Positions 33,017 through 46,334 are shown, numbered from the stretch's first letter. The stretch is 64,000 nt of DNA from Amoebidium appalachense (GCA_963693365.1 CAVNZM010000010.1:8618001-8682000); one strand, 5' to 3'. A program made the numbers and translations. The notes: generated by a model not told the origin, from the sequence alone.

Positions 33017-33208
33017 ACAGTCTGACAGTCGGCGTTCGCGAATAAGAGACACCACGAATAAGAGATCTAGCGCTACCAAAGTTGGGGGGACAATTATATG
33101 ACGTCATAGTTTTCTATATAGTGACGTCATATTCTCATAGTAGAGAATAAGATACTTCAGCGTTACGCCCCGTGGAGGGAGTCTCTTATTCGTGGACGCC
33201 GACTGTAT
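33017..33208. mobile_element. MITE-like element with 26-bp terminal inverted repeats
   Basis: The left end, 33025-33050, and the right end, 33181-33206, are inverted copies matching at about 24 of 26 positions; both carry ACAGTCGGCG outermost and GAATAAGAGAC innermost. The element is about 182-190 bp with no coding capacity. The right end reads CGACTGTA and TACAGTC lies at 33017, so TA-bounded, Tc1/mariner-type ends are likely. The left side has an extra TACAGTCTG before the matching repeat. Inside are two TGACGTCAT words about 20 bp apart and a second CACGAATAAGAGA copy next to the left end. Confidence 0.75.
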
Positions 33209-34253
33209 CAACCCCCTTCCCCCGCCCCGGGCCGGCGCGCCAGCTGCATGCCTATGCATACAATGTGGCACGTCAATGTGAAACGTGTACATGTACTGTA
33301 CATGTGCACATATATATATTTCGAGATTCGAGGGCAATTACGTACAGCACGTGCACCTGCCGGTTGAGACCTGGCGCCCAGGTCGACGACTCGACAGTCG
33401 ACACACGTGCTGCGAACGGTGCGATCGATCGATCGCGAGAACATTCCAATTGGATTCCATCGATGTGCAAGCTACGCTTTTGGTTGGCTGTCTAACTTCC
33501 CTTGCAGTTCTGATTGTTGATTGGTTGCGGACGCATCGCCATTATGTAGTCCCTCACGAAAAAATAGCCGAAACAATGCCATAATTTATTGATGGTGATG
33601 CTCAAGATTTGCAACTCAACAATTTGCGGGCACTTAAAACTTAGATAAATGAAAAGAAATGGCAGAAATGGTTTCAAATATACATGTAATGCGGAAAACC
33701 AAAACTTAGTATTGTATGTAGTGTGAGGAGTGCGATATATTATGGTTTTTCAGAAATGTTTTTTGGGTGGTAGATATGGGGAGTTATCCTCGATTATATC
33801 ATATTCAGGCTGACTCGGCTGAGGTTGTAAGGCTAACTATTCTGCTTGTAAATAATACATTTTTTTTTAAACCGTACACTACATTATGAATACAGCCATA
33901 CCATGATACTATCTGCATGTATGATGACTCGCTGAATGAATGAGCCTATAGTGAGGCTGTTGCTCATTCGGGGCACAATACCTCGATCATGTTTCAGGCC
34001 CTTCCCTGTGGACTGAAAAGAGGTTTGTTATCTGCCAGAGAGCTGGTCACCGGTACCCGCAATGTCGTCGGTCAGCAGTACAAGGCGATGTCTCAAGTCT
34101 CCCCAGCTAAACCAGTCAGCCTGATTCACGCACTATCCTTCCCTCAGCAACAACATGCATGATAGCATTTCGTGCGTTGCGGCGTTCTTTCTGTGCTTTT
34201 TAAGCACTTCTAACCTATGAAGACCACCATAGTATGTTCGGCGTTCGTTTTGG
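33209..34253. other. Intergenic stretch upstream of the polytopic membrane protein gene
   Basis: Largely unique sequence with short palindromes (GATCGATCGATCGCG near 33422, TGTACATGTACTGTACATG near 33285). No frame resembles a known protein. Confidence 0.4.
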
Positions 34254-34260
34254 TATAAAA
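34254..34260 (+). promoter_or_regulatory. TATA-like box TATAAAA
   Basis: TATAAAA lies 44 bases before the ATG at 34304. If used, the 5' UTR would be only about 15-20 bases. It may be fortuitous. Confidence 0.3.
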
Positions 34261-34303
34261 ATTCTCCCCCCACGCCAGACCTACAACCAAAGATCCTGCA
34301 CCT

Positions 34304-36368
34304 ATGGCAGGTGCAGACGGTGGGGAGGCAGTAGGACGCCACGGTTGCTACGACCGGGCGGGCCAGAAGCCACCAGTGCTGGTTGATATCAGTGGGGCCC
34401 CCACAAACGGTGATGGGCACGCCAGGCCGCCGGCTGAGGTGATGGACACACAAGGCAGGGACGAATATTCGGGCCCTGGCAAGCTATGCCGTCAAGCCAA
34501 TAACTTTAACGAAGAGGCAGACAAGCCATGCCCCGGCAGGCCCTTACCCGCCGGGGAAGTGCACGCGCGTTTGGTGGCGGCCGAGCGGGGCGGGGCCGGC
34601 CAGCACACGGAAGACGTGCTGGGGGCAGCAGCGGCGGCCTACCGGGCACGGCGCAAGCAGCGGGCGCGGCGCTACCTGCTGCAGACGTTTGGGGCGCACC
34701 TGCTGGTGGTGCTGCTGGGGCTGGCCGTCGAGGCCGTGTTTGTGGCGCTGTGCCTGCGCGTCACCACCGTGGCCCCCCACCACGTGGTCGTGCGCCAGGC
34801 CGACCAGCTGCTGGCCGCACAGGCACAGGCCAACAAGCTCCCGGCCGACCCTGTGGCCCAGGCCCAGCTGCAGGCGGGCGTGGCGGACTTCAGGGCCGTG
34901 GTGGGGCAGCAGAAGGCCCTTGGCGCGCAGCTGTTTGCCTACGAGGCCGGCTTCACGCTGCTGGCCGTGCTGGTCGTGCTCGCCGTCATGGCCGTGGTCT
35001 GGGCCCACCGCAGCCACCCCACCGTGCGCTCCCGTGGCCGCCTGTACCTGTGCCTGGTCTTTGGGGCGGCCCTCTTTCTGCTGGCCAACACGGTGGTCCT
35101 CAGTGCCGCCTGTCTGCTGCGCATGGACGTGTTCGACCCCACCCTCGACTACACCCGGCCAGACGTGCTGAATGCACAGCTCGACAAGGTGGCCTTGCAG
35201 ATGTTTGTAGGCTTTGCGCTTCTGTTTTGGGCTACTGCACAGTTCTTCTCTGTGCTCGTTATGCGCCAACGTATGCTGGCCATGGCCTACAGCACGGCCC
35301 TACCGACCAGTAAGATGGCGCAGTTGGGTGCGTGGCAGTGGGTGTTGTGCCTGACCATGGTGGGCATTGTGTGTGGTGTGTCGACGCACATTGCCTGGTA
35401 CGTTGTGGACCGCTACCACCCACGGTTACTAAGGTGGGGGATCCTTGGCACCACCTCCTACGGGTCCCTGTACGGCCCCCTCCTCGTGTACTACCTGCGA
35501 AAGACTAAAGATGCAGCGCTGCAATTCAACGACATGTACAGCAACATACGCACCATGCTGCTCAGCTATGTGGTGTTTACTGCGCTATTGATTCTGTCCA
35601 TGATTGTGCCCAGCAGTGTCGTGTCTGGGTCTGTGGGCTGGACCTCCCTGCTGCGGTTTGTGGTGTGCCTGCAGACACTGGACCAGTTTGCCACCCAGGC
35701 CATCCAGGCTACGTGGTATGCAAACGGTACCAGCCAGCCCGCTCTACGAAGCTCCGGGCGGCCCCTGACGGCCGGCCGGCTCTTCCATCTGTCCAAAACC
35801 CTGACACAGGTAGCGGGCCGAACACAGCAGCAGGTACGTGCCCATGTGCATAGTTACGCACACACTACACATTATGCACACACCACATGCCGTGCTCGGG
35901 GCAAAACGACAAAATAATAAATAAGAAAAGATGGGGAAGGAGGGGGGGGGGGGGGGGGGGGGGGTTCACCGTTTGAGAAGGAAAGGCAATGCTATGAACC
36001 CTAGATGATGTCAAATAGCGGTTTATGATAAGAAAGGCACGGCCACAATATAAATTCTGTACGGTGAGTAGCGCCAAAGAGGGTGGCATACACAGATCTA
36101 GTAACGCCAGTCTGATGGCATGTTTCTCCCTGCTTATGCATAACACTCCTTAGCTATATTATATAGTATAATTGCTAACATTATGCTTGATCTTCAAAGG
36201 GTGTGCCGGGGGTTGCCATCACCGAGCACGACACCACCTTCGCACACAGAGGGAAATACGAGTCATACAGTAGGGGAAGGAGCGGTGATTGTGGTGGATG
36301 GCAACGCGGTGGACTTGGTCAACGTGGTGCAGAAAGTAGACCGCAAGATGAAAAATGCCATGCAGTAG
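34304..36368 (+). CDS. Polytopic (7-8 helix) membrane protein of unknown family, 2 exons
   Basis: Exon 1, 34304-35833, opens with ATG and encodes 510 residues in phase 0, ending at CAG|GTACGT. A polar N-terminus of about 120 residues is followed by a basic RARRKQRARR and hydrophobic helices at about 125-148, 214-236, 246-270, 297-322, 345-367, 378-398 and 418-441, perhaps an eighth at 447-467. This resembles a seven-helix receptor, but no class-defining motif was found. Exon 2 has two readings: acceptor 36251 gives 38 residues ending DLVNVVQKVDRKMKNAMQ (stop at 36368); acceptor 36199 gives a Gly/Arg-rich tail (stop near 36410). The first has the more protein-like composition, for about 548 residues. 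A donor at 35809 is also in frame. GC-rich codons open long shadow frames on both strands. Confidence 0.7.
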
Positions 36369-36419
36369 CTCTACGGGTATTGCATGTACAAATTGCATGC
36401 AGAAGGCAGTAGGCTGGTG

Positions 36420-37396
36420 GCAGCACGTAAGACCGGAAGGCAGGTGGATTGGTGGCAAGTGGCACATTAGTTGATAAGGAGAGTGGATGGAGAGTGTAGG
36501 TGCAGACGTGGAGAGATGCCGACTTGGCCGGTCCGTCGAAGCCACAGGCATTCTGCATACACACACACACGCACACACGCAAGCACATGCACGCGCGCAC
36601 ACACCCACACGCACACACACGTTCTAATGTAGCAGCCTGAGGCACATGGCAGTGGCGAGCAGCTATGGCATTGTTTAGCCCAGCCACGTCCATGGACCCA
36701 CAGTCAATCTAGAACTGTAGTGTTGTTTTTTTTTGTTTTTTTTTTATTTTTAAAAAAAGATCGATTGGATGCGGCCTCAAATAATGATTTGTTATATAAG
36801 TACCCGGTTTAGTATCTTGTAAAGAAGTAAACTGCTTCAAAATTCGGTATGTTGTTTAGGTCTGAATGAAAGTGTTGCCCCTGCACTCATTTAAATATTA
36901 TCAGTGAAGTCACAGTGGATTTTTCGTAGTGTTGGCGCTTGATTTATAAGTAAGTTGTTATTATTGAAAGCTTGAATTGGCAGAGGCGTAGATGATCTGC
37001 GAACTAATTTGGTAACATATTGTCTAATTGTACTGAGTGGTAATCGCCGTCAAAACCATGCAGAAACTTTGTATAGCATGTTAACACTGTGAACAGGTAT
37101 TATGATAGCACATGTACATGTGATTCACCGGGCAGCGGTGATCGAATGAATAGAAAACAAAATGTACTCCAATTTTATCGAAGAAACCCAATCGAAATCC
37201 ACCCAGTCAGCAGATGTTCACTTGACTAGGGAACTCAGTGGCATCACTACCCACTAAGCCAATTGTGCCGCTTTAGAGCCACATGTGTGAATGTTGCAAC
37301 GATTATAATAGAGTACATGCTTTTTGCTTTCAGTGAAAAAGCGGAGGGGGAGGAGGGAGGAGGTATGTAGGCCTACTTGGTGGAGAGGTGCCTTCC

Positions 37397-37431
<35 letters not shown>

Positions 37432-37731
37432 CTTAAACCCCGGATCCCCCCCCCCTCCCCCTAGCTAGGCTACCTTACGCCCAGTTGCAAGAAGGGCCAT
37501 TTAATTCCCAAGTTTTCTCCTTTCTCTTTTCTTCCAAAGGCTTTCTTTTTTCCCCTTTCTTTTCCCTTCTTTCCCTCCTTCTTTCTTTCTTGTCTTTTTA
37601 TTTTTGTTTCCCCCGGGAGGGGGGGAGGGGGGGGGAGGGGGGGGGGATTGCTTACACGTGCAGGTGGCTGTACTGCATGCCACCTTGTTTTTGTGCTGTA
37701 TACGTGCATGCGTGTCCAATATTGGTTTTCG

Positions 37732-37735
<4 letters not shown>
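36420..37735. other. Intergenic stretch
   Basis: AT-richer unique DNA from 36720 to 37330, then a C run at 37399-37428 and pyrimidine- and G-rich blocks. No gene was recognised. Confidence 0.45.
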
Positions 37736-37736
<1 letters not shown>

Positions 37737-37765
<29 letters not shown>

Positions 37766-37827
37766 TCCGTACACACATGCGCGCACGCGCGCGCACACAC
37801 ACACACACATACACACACCGTGGCATA

Positions 37828-37889
<62 letters not shown>

Positions 37890-38045
37890 CGCACACACGC
37901 ACACACGCACACTCACACGCGCACGCACGCACGCACATACCCGGTGCGCTCCCCCGTACTGAGTCTCGCATGTACACCTTATACATAACCGGCCACACAG
38001 ACTCTTGCGCAGCCTTGGACACCACATACCCACAGACAGACACAC

Positions 38046-38116
<71 letters not shown>

Positions 38117-38345
38117 CACACACACACATACATGTGCGCGCGAGTATACACCTTACACACACACGATTTGAGTTACAGGCACACACACAAACACACACAC
38201 ACACGCACACACTCACTCAGGCACGTGACACACACCCACACTCACACGGTGAGCTCCCGCGCACTCGCATGTACACCTTATACATACACGTACGTATACA
38301 CAGAGTCTCGCGCAGCCTTGGACACACACACACGCGCGCGCGCAC
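37737..38345 (+). repeat. CA-rich microsatellite block
   Basis: Several (CA)n tracts with CG interruptions, including 37829-37881 and 38050-38109. Confidence 0.9.
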
Positions 38346-39535
38346 ACACAGACAGCCACATACACACGCACAAAGGCACACACAGCCACATACACACGCA
38401 CAAAGGCACACACAGCCACATACACACGCACAAAGGCACACACAGCCACATACACACGCACAAAGGCACACACAGCCACATACACACGCACAAAGGCACA
38501 CACAGCCACATACACACGCACAAAGGCACACACAGTAACATACACACGCACAGAGGCACACACACAGCCACATACACACGCACAGAGGCACACACACAGC
38601 CACATACACACGCACAAAGGCACACACACAGCCACATACACACGCACAAAGGCACACACACAGCCACATACACACGCACAAAGGCACACACACAGCCACA
38701 TACACACGCACAAAGGCACACACACAGCCACATACACACGCACAAAGGCACACACAGCCACATACACACGCACAAACTTTGAAGGCACACACAGCCACAT
38801 ACACACGCACAAAGGCACACACACAGCCACATACACACGCACAAAGGCACACACGCAGCCATATACACACGCGCACACATACAGCCACATACACACGCAC
38901 AAAGGCACACACACAGCCACATACACACGCACAAAGGCACACACACAGCCACATACACACGCACAAAGGCACGCACACAGCCACATACACACGCACAAAG
39001 GCACGCACACAGCCACATACACACGCACAAAGGCACACACACAGCCACATACACAGGCACAAAGGCACACACACAGCCACATACACACGCACAAAGGCAC
39101 ACACAGCCACATACACACGCACAAACTTTGAAGGCACACACAGCCACATACACACGCACAAAGGCACACACACAGCCACATACACACACACAAAGGCACA
39201 CACACAGCCACATACACACGCGCACACATACAGCCACATACACACGCACAAAGGCACACACACAGCCACATACACACGCACAAAGGCACACACACAGCCA
39301 CATACACACGCGCAAAGGCACACACACAGCCACATACACACGCACAAAAGCACACACACAGCCACATACACACGCACAAAGGCACACACACAGCCACATA
39401 CACACGCACAAAGGCACACACGCACAAAGGCACACACACAGCCACATACACACGCACAAAGGCACACACACAGCCACATACACACGCACAAAGGCACACA
39501 CACAGCCACATACACACGCACAAAGGCACACACAC
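38346..39535 (+). repeat. 30/32-bp minisatellite, about 38 copies
   Basis: The unit is ACACACGCACAAAGGCACAC plus ACAGCCACAT (30 bp) at the left and gains one CA (32 bp) from about 38560 on. Rare variants occur (CAAACTTTGAAGG at 38770 and 39122; GCGCACACATACAG at 38870 and 39225). Reading frames over 400 codons on the minus strand come from this array and are not genes. Confidence 0.95.
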
Positions 39536-40155
39536 GCACATTTCAGCGCGCGAGTATACACCGCGACATGAGGGTTGCACACAAGGAGTGGGGAAGGTTG
39601 GTCCATACAACTAAATATTATCCATGATGTGAATTAATTTATCAACGCACCGGGTCTGGTAACTCAAACACCTCAAATAGCCATCAACAAGCACACTGCT
39701 GTAGCTGTAGGGTACTGTGGCCTCATAGATAGTCTCTGTGTGGGGGCGGCTGAAAAACACAAAATAATTATTAGGCAATGCATGCACACGAGGGGCAGTG
39801 CTCACATGCGATATCTCATGATATAAACAACGGAAACCAAGCTATCGGTTAAGGTGGCACCAACCCATCACGATATATGTGGCCCCCATGCTATTCATTA
39901 TTAATAATACTCTCATATGCACCAGCTCTATATGGCTGCGCCTTCTAAATGTTTCAATCGTTGTTATAATTATCCATTTGAGACTTCTCCCATATATGGA
40001 TGGTCCCCTATATGTTTGGTAGACAGTTTTCCCATCCGTCATCTTGCACCATATACCTTAATTATGGAAATATTTTGCCCGAACCCTGGGCCAAGCATAT
40101 CAAGTGTCCGGTCATGCAAACACTTCATCAGTATTATAGAAACTATATTTGCCCT

Positions 40156-40188
<33 letters not shown>

Positions 40189-40231
40189 CTCTTTAGATTT
40201 GTAGAATTGCGGTAACCCCTCAGTGCCTCAT

Positions 40232-40817
40232 TCACACATGGGTACTACTCATTAGCTGCACGCTGCTTGTGGCCTGGGGGGCCAGGAATGCAGCCGTCGT
40301 GTTTGGAGAGACAGTGTCGAAGTCCCGCGAGGACAGGGCTGAGGATGTCGTACGTGAGGCCGGACTCTTTCCATTCTCCCTAAACTCGTGGGGGTTTCCA
40401 AGTTTCACCAATTTCTCCCTGAGCACAGTCTCCCTCTGCCGTGCCTCCTGCAGCTCATTCTCCAGCTCCTGCAATTTCACATCAAAACCCCCCTCACAGT
40501 CATTTTCCGACTTACTCGTTGATGATGCCCCCTTGTGTGCCGATGCCCTCGTGCTTGGTCGTTTTGTGCCCAAACCAGTTGTTGCACCCGTAGCATATGT
40601 GGCAGCATTTGATGTGGACGTGAGAAGTATTCCATATGCGTTAAGGATTTTGGGAACGAAAAACACAGAAACGAAAAACACAACGCTGAAAACGGTTGCT
40701 AGGGCCCAGAGAATGAAACGGTCTGCCATTTTGTCCAAAACGAACAGCACCATGGGAAGGACGATCACTCCCATGGCAGCCTGCATGACGGATGCGGCAA
40801 ACACGAACTTGCTCTCT

Positions 40818-40885
<68 letters not shown>

Positions 40886-41543
40886 AGGAGAGGAGGGGGG
40901 CAGGGGATGGGGTCAGAGGGGGATCTGAGAGGAAGGGAGAGGGGGGGGGGGGGGGGGGAGGGGGGGAGGGTAAGAAAAATTTGATACTTCGGGGAAAGTG
41001 AGGGTTGTATGAAACCGTGTGTATGATGTGTGTTGTTAGGTGTAGGAAAAAAAGGGAGGCAAAGGGGAGGGAAGGGGGGGGGGAGGGGGGGGGGGGGGAG
41101 GGAGTTATCGGCCCACGGTCAGAGTAAATCACAATATGCAGGTTTTTGCTTCAAAGATCATCATTCAGCTCTGGGCTAGGTAGCCAATCAACAGTGTTGC
41201 CCCATCACTATACAACCCCCCTCCCCCTCCCCCCCCCCTCCCCCCGTTGCGCCCCCCTGCAAATCGCTGCACATGCCATGCACTGCAAATTGAAGAGTGG
41301 AAATGAGGGGGGGGGGGGGAGGGGATGGGGTTGGGATGGAGGGAAAGGGGGAGAGGGGGTAGCTGGTTGCCAGTGTGGTCCAATCACTAAGCAACCGAAC
41401 GGCCCTGTCTCCCCCCCCCCCCCCCCCCCTTCTCCCCACCCTCTAACCATGGCATGTGTTGGCAGGAGTGGTGAGTGAGCGTGTTATGTGTGTGTGTGGG
41501 GGGGGGGGGGGGAGGGGGCAGGGGCCGGGGGAGGTGTGTGTGT

Positions 41544-41574
<31 letters not shown>

Positions 41575-42493
41575 GGGGGAGGGCTGCTGGTGAGATGTAC
41601 GATTGGACTACCCTTTCTAAAGCGTATGGGTGCGTTTTGTTTGTGTGTGTGTGTTGGGGGGGGGGGGGGGAGGGGGGGGAGGGCAAGGGAGGTGGGGGGG
41701 GTGGGAGGGGGGGGAGGGGAGGGGCTAGGAAGGCCGTGCCGGCTCTCAACAAGCCATGCACCTTATAGGCTAAAAAAAAAAAAAAAAAGGAAGGGAAGAG
41801 GATGGCAGAGGAGCTGTAGCATACCAAGCACATAACAACGTTCGGCAGGAAAACACGCAAAACAATGCAGAGGGGGGAGGGGTGGAGGGGGGGAAGATGG
41901 GGGGGGGGGGTAAAGTGGGTGGGAGGGTAAACTAAAGGCGGGGGGGGGGGGGGGGGGGGGAGGAAGGAGGGGAGGGGGGGGGAAACCTTTGAATGATGAG
42001 GGGACATTGCGGATGCGCCAGGACGTGGCCACGTTCATTCCCAGCAGCAACACACAGTTGGCCACATAGAGCACTATGAGTGCGATGTTGGTTGTGAAAT
42101 TGCTGGCTATCTCCAGCGGGATATCCCGGGTGATGGATAGTTCCCGGATGGGCAGGGCGGTGTCTCTGGTGGTGGGGTGTAGGGGGAGCAGGAGGGTGTA
42201 GAGCACGAGCAAGAGGGTGTCTGCCGCCACCAAGAGCACAAAGGGAAGAAGCAGCCGCTGGTCTGTGAGCTGCACACGGTGCGCACTGCCCTTGGTTTGG
42301 AAGATGGCCTGGGGGGTTATGGGGTGTGTTATTAAAGGGATTAAAGCGGAATATATATACACGGAGGATTACGGTGCATGTGTAGTGGAGGTTAAGGTAG
42401 AAGAGAGGAGTGGAGGGAGGGAGGGATGAAGAATGTATAAGGAGGGAGGTAAGGTGGGGGATGGGTATTAGATGCCATTGGCTGTGGCGGGGT

Positions 42494-42541
<48 letters not shown>

Positions 42542-43533
42542 ATGGAGTGGGGGGGGGGGGGGGAAGGGAGGAGGGGAGGTGTTAAAGGGCAGGATTTGAT
42601 ACCGGAGGAGAATGGATTAGGAAGAGAAGAGGAGTAGGGTCGACATCATCACTTTGGAGGAGGGGGCGGGAAGGGGGAGGAGGGGAAGGAGGGAGGGGGG
42701 GGGGGGGGGGGGGGGGGGGCTGGCAATTGCATTAGCACGGACGTCGTAAATTTGGGTTGGTTGGGTGTTGGGGGGATATAATCCAAGAGAAACAGGAGGA
42801 CCAAGGGGGAAAGTGCACAAACAGCAGTAGACCATGGCATGCACACACGGCACTTGAGGAAAGATGGGGGGAGGAGTGGGGGGGGGGGGGGGGGGGGGGG
42901 GGGAGGGGAGGAGGGGAGGGGAGAGGGGGGGGGGGGGGGGGGGAAGGGGGAGGAGGAGGGGGGTGGGGGGGACGAAAGGTGCTGGTAGTGGCAGCATTCA
43001 GGTGCATGTAACATGCATGCAATACACACATGGGGTAGATAGCACGAGACATCTAGGAGGGAATGACACTGTCTACTTTATTCACAGAGACAGCACGGAA
43101 TGTGGCAGGGTAACTTGATGGGAAATGAATGCAGGCTAGAAGATGTCTTGCTTGTTGTAAAGGGTATGCAACGGCTAAGGGCACATAACCAGCCACTTTC
43201 AAGTGCCTAGGAACTCAAAAAAGGGGAAGTGGGAGGGTGAACTGTTAGGAAGGTGAAGGGGGGAGGGGGAGGAAGGGAGGGAGAGAGGGTGAGGGGGAGG
43301 GGGGGAGATAGGGGGGGAGGGGGGGGGGGGGGGGATGGCAGCTGAGCTAACGAGGATACAGACACGGTGTGTGCACGTGCAAGTAATCTGATTGGGTGGC
43401 ATCATAGCCAGCCACTTTCAAGTGCCTAGGAACTCGGAAGGAGGAAAATGGGAGGGTGATCTGTTAGGAAGGGGGTGGGAGGGGGGAGAGGGAAGGGGAG
43501 GGAGGGTTTTTTTTTTTTTTTTTTTTTTTTTGT

Positions 43534-43573
<40 letters not shown>

Positions 43574-45105
43574 GGGATGGGGGGGAGGGTGGGTTTTGGG
43601 GGGGAGGGACGGGGGGGAGGGGGGGGGGGGGGGGCTGGGGGGTGGCAGCTGAGCTAACCAGGATACAGACAGACACGGTGTGTGCACGTGCATGTATTCT
43701 GGCTGGATGGCATCGGGGGCTGCATTTTGTGCTTTAACCTCCTAGATGCATCCAATCTCCCCAGGAAAGGGGGGGGGGGGGGGGGGGCTGGGGAACAGGT
43801 CGAAGGGTACCTGTATGCGGTAGAGCTTGACAGCCAGTGCCGAGTAAGTGATGCCGTAGCCTAAAAATAGCATCCACACCCCCGCAGTCAGCCGGGGCTG
43901 GTCTGGTGGGCCGGCAAAGAGGATGTTGGAGGCCAGCACCATCACACAGCCCACAAGCATCAGCAGGCAGTAGCTGGGCGAGGCGCTCCGCAGAGAGCGC
44001 GCTGTTCTATTTTGCCACGTGAGCGCCCCCACGGCCAGGGAATAGGCAATGCCGATGCCCGACAGCACATAGACCACAGTGGCTCGTGTGCCCTTCTGCC
44101 CCGGATACAGGCACTCTGTGGGGAACGGTTTGGGGAGGTCCACACCGTCACGGCATGTGGGGGGTTTCTTGAAGGAAATCAATTTCATTTCGGTAGCCTC
44201 ATCGCATGGTGCCGTGTAATCGATAACGAGATCGCTGGCACGGCACAGGGGGAGAAGTAGCCGGTCAATGACGGCACATGCACGCTCGGTGGCGGCCTGC
44301 ACGGTCACATTCATAACGAGTAGCTCCAATAGAAGGCTGCGGAACACCCTGGCATCTTCCATCTCCACCATCATGTCCATGGCCGTGGTCGAGGGGCCGT
44401 GGGGGAAAAACGAATTAACCGCCAAAAGGGCGCTGTGGTAGCGGGGGTATAGGGAGTAATAGACGTCCTCGTTAATTTCGGCATTGTAGTAGTTAAGGTC
44501 AAAGGCCTTGCGGAATGCGGGAAATTGGCGCAATTTAAGGGCACTGATGTGGGCATACGGGGAGCCCACGGGGTTCATTAGCCGGAAAAGAAGCTCATAT
44601 GCCGTGCGCCCATGCGTGCTGTTAATGGTCACCCCAAACCCCGTGCCGCTGAAAATTGTGACCCCCCCGGGCAGATCGGTGCTGTTGGACTCGGGGTAAA
44701 CGTCATTTCGCGTGCTGAATGCAAACCCGTTGAGGGGGGGTCTAGACGCATCGTCATCGAAAAAGTGGGAGTCAAAGGGGATGCCTAGGGTGGTGGGGTC
44801 ACTGGTGGGGGTCCACGAACTCTTCCACGCCTGAAATTGCGCACTGTCGGCGGGGTACCAATTTGGATCCATCACCTGGGGGTAGGGAAGTTTGAAAAAG
44901 GAGTCGTGTTAGTGGAGATGCATGGGGCCACAAAGAAGGGGTGCCTACGGGAGCCTCGGGGGGATGGATGAGGGGGGGGCACGAGATAAACAGCGTAAGG
45001 TAGCCGGCGGTAAATGGATGATGGGGAATGAAAGAGATGGAGAATGGCCGGGGATTGGAATATGGTAGGTGGGGGGCGAGAGGAGGGGAGGGTTGGTGTG
45101 TGTGT

Positions 45106-45136
<31 letters not shown>

Positions 45137-46295
45137 GGGGGGGGAGAGGTAGTTGTTGGGAAAGGAGAGCCTGTGGGGGAAAAGAGGAGGGCGGTGCTTC
45201 GGGGGGGGGGGGGGGGGGGGGGGAGTTCGGGAGGGGGGCATATAAATAAAACACATTTAGTTAGCAAGGTGCCAGATAGGTGTTTGCACATGGACCCACA
45301 GAGGCAGGTTGCAGCCAATCAGATCTGTGCAATAAGGTCATTGTGGAATGTGCGGATCCGAGGGAGCATTATCCGTATGCCGGGGTGCCCATTATGCAAG
45401 GGGTGTGGGGTGGGGTGGGGTGTGGAGGGGGCGCGGGGGGGGGGGGAGGGGGGTTCAATACCTCCTTAAATTTCGGAAGGTATTTTTGCAGCACAGCTTG
45501 AAATTTGGGCTCCGTGAGGCCACACCTGACCCTCCCCTCGCTCTGGCGGAACACCATGGCATGTTCCGCAATGCCCAGGGCCGTGATGAACGACTGCTCC
45601 TCATTCTCGCCAGGCTCGAAAACAAACGACGGCTTCTGTGTTGCGTTTTTGATTGGATGCAAATATCGGTCGAACATAGCGTCCCAGGTCCACCCTTCGA
45701 ACACAACCTCTTTTTCACCGCTGCTTCTCAACCCCCACGCTGCGTACTCGGCGGCACTCACCATCCTTCCCAAGTGGGCATTATTGGTGGGCGGGTTGAC
45801 AACGCCGAAGGGAGGGATCGGTTTTTGCACTGCCCCAGCTGTGACGGGGTTAAAGATTGTGTAGCGACTGTCTACCGTGTAGGGCATACCGTAGTAGTGG
45901 CTTTCAACTTGGAGCAGCTGCTGAAAACTGGGAAACGCATCCGCGGTAGGCAAATTTCCGGACTTTTCATATTCCGACTGCAAAAACGGCATCAAGTCCA
46001 TGATTGCACCCTTGCGTACCCACTGTGCTAGCCGTGTGATTTTGGAAAATACGACATCCGGGAGGGTGGCGTTTGTGAGCAATGCCGTATCGAAGTCTTT
46101 TGGCTGGCGGTGGTACACCTCCACCACTAGGCCAGAGGTGCTCTGGTTGGCGTGCATGCAGATGGTGTCAAGGGACGCCTGCGGGATCACGGGTTAGAAG
46201 GAGTAAACATCTGGGAGGGGAAGGAATAAAAAAATCCTGGTCCTACGAGGAGGCTGCTCAAGCTTCCCCTTATCTTCCTAGTTCTTTTTCCCCCC

Positions 46296-46334
<39 letters not shown>

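Noticed and set aside
34528-35313. 261-codon plus-strand frame and 241-codon minus-strand frame inside the membrane protein exon
   Set aside because: Shadows of GC-rich codon use. Only the 34304 frame encodes regular membrane helices and ends at a proper donor.
38213-39610. Overlapping minus-strand frames of 440-465 codons (Cys/Val-rich)
   Set aside because: They are translations of the CA-rich 30/32-bp minisatellite, open in all three frames, with no start context or splice logic.
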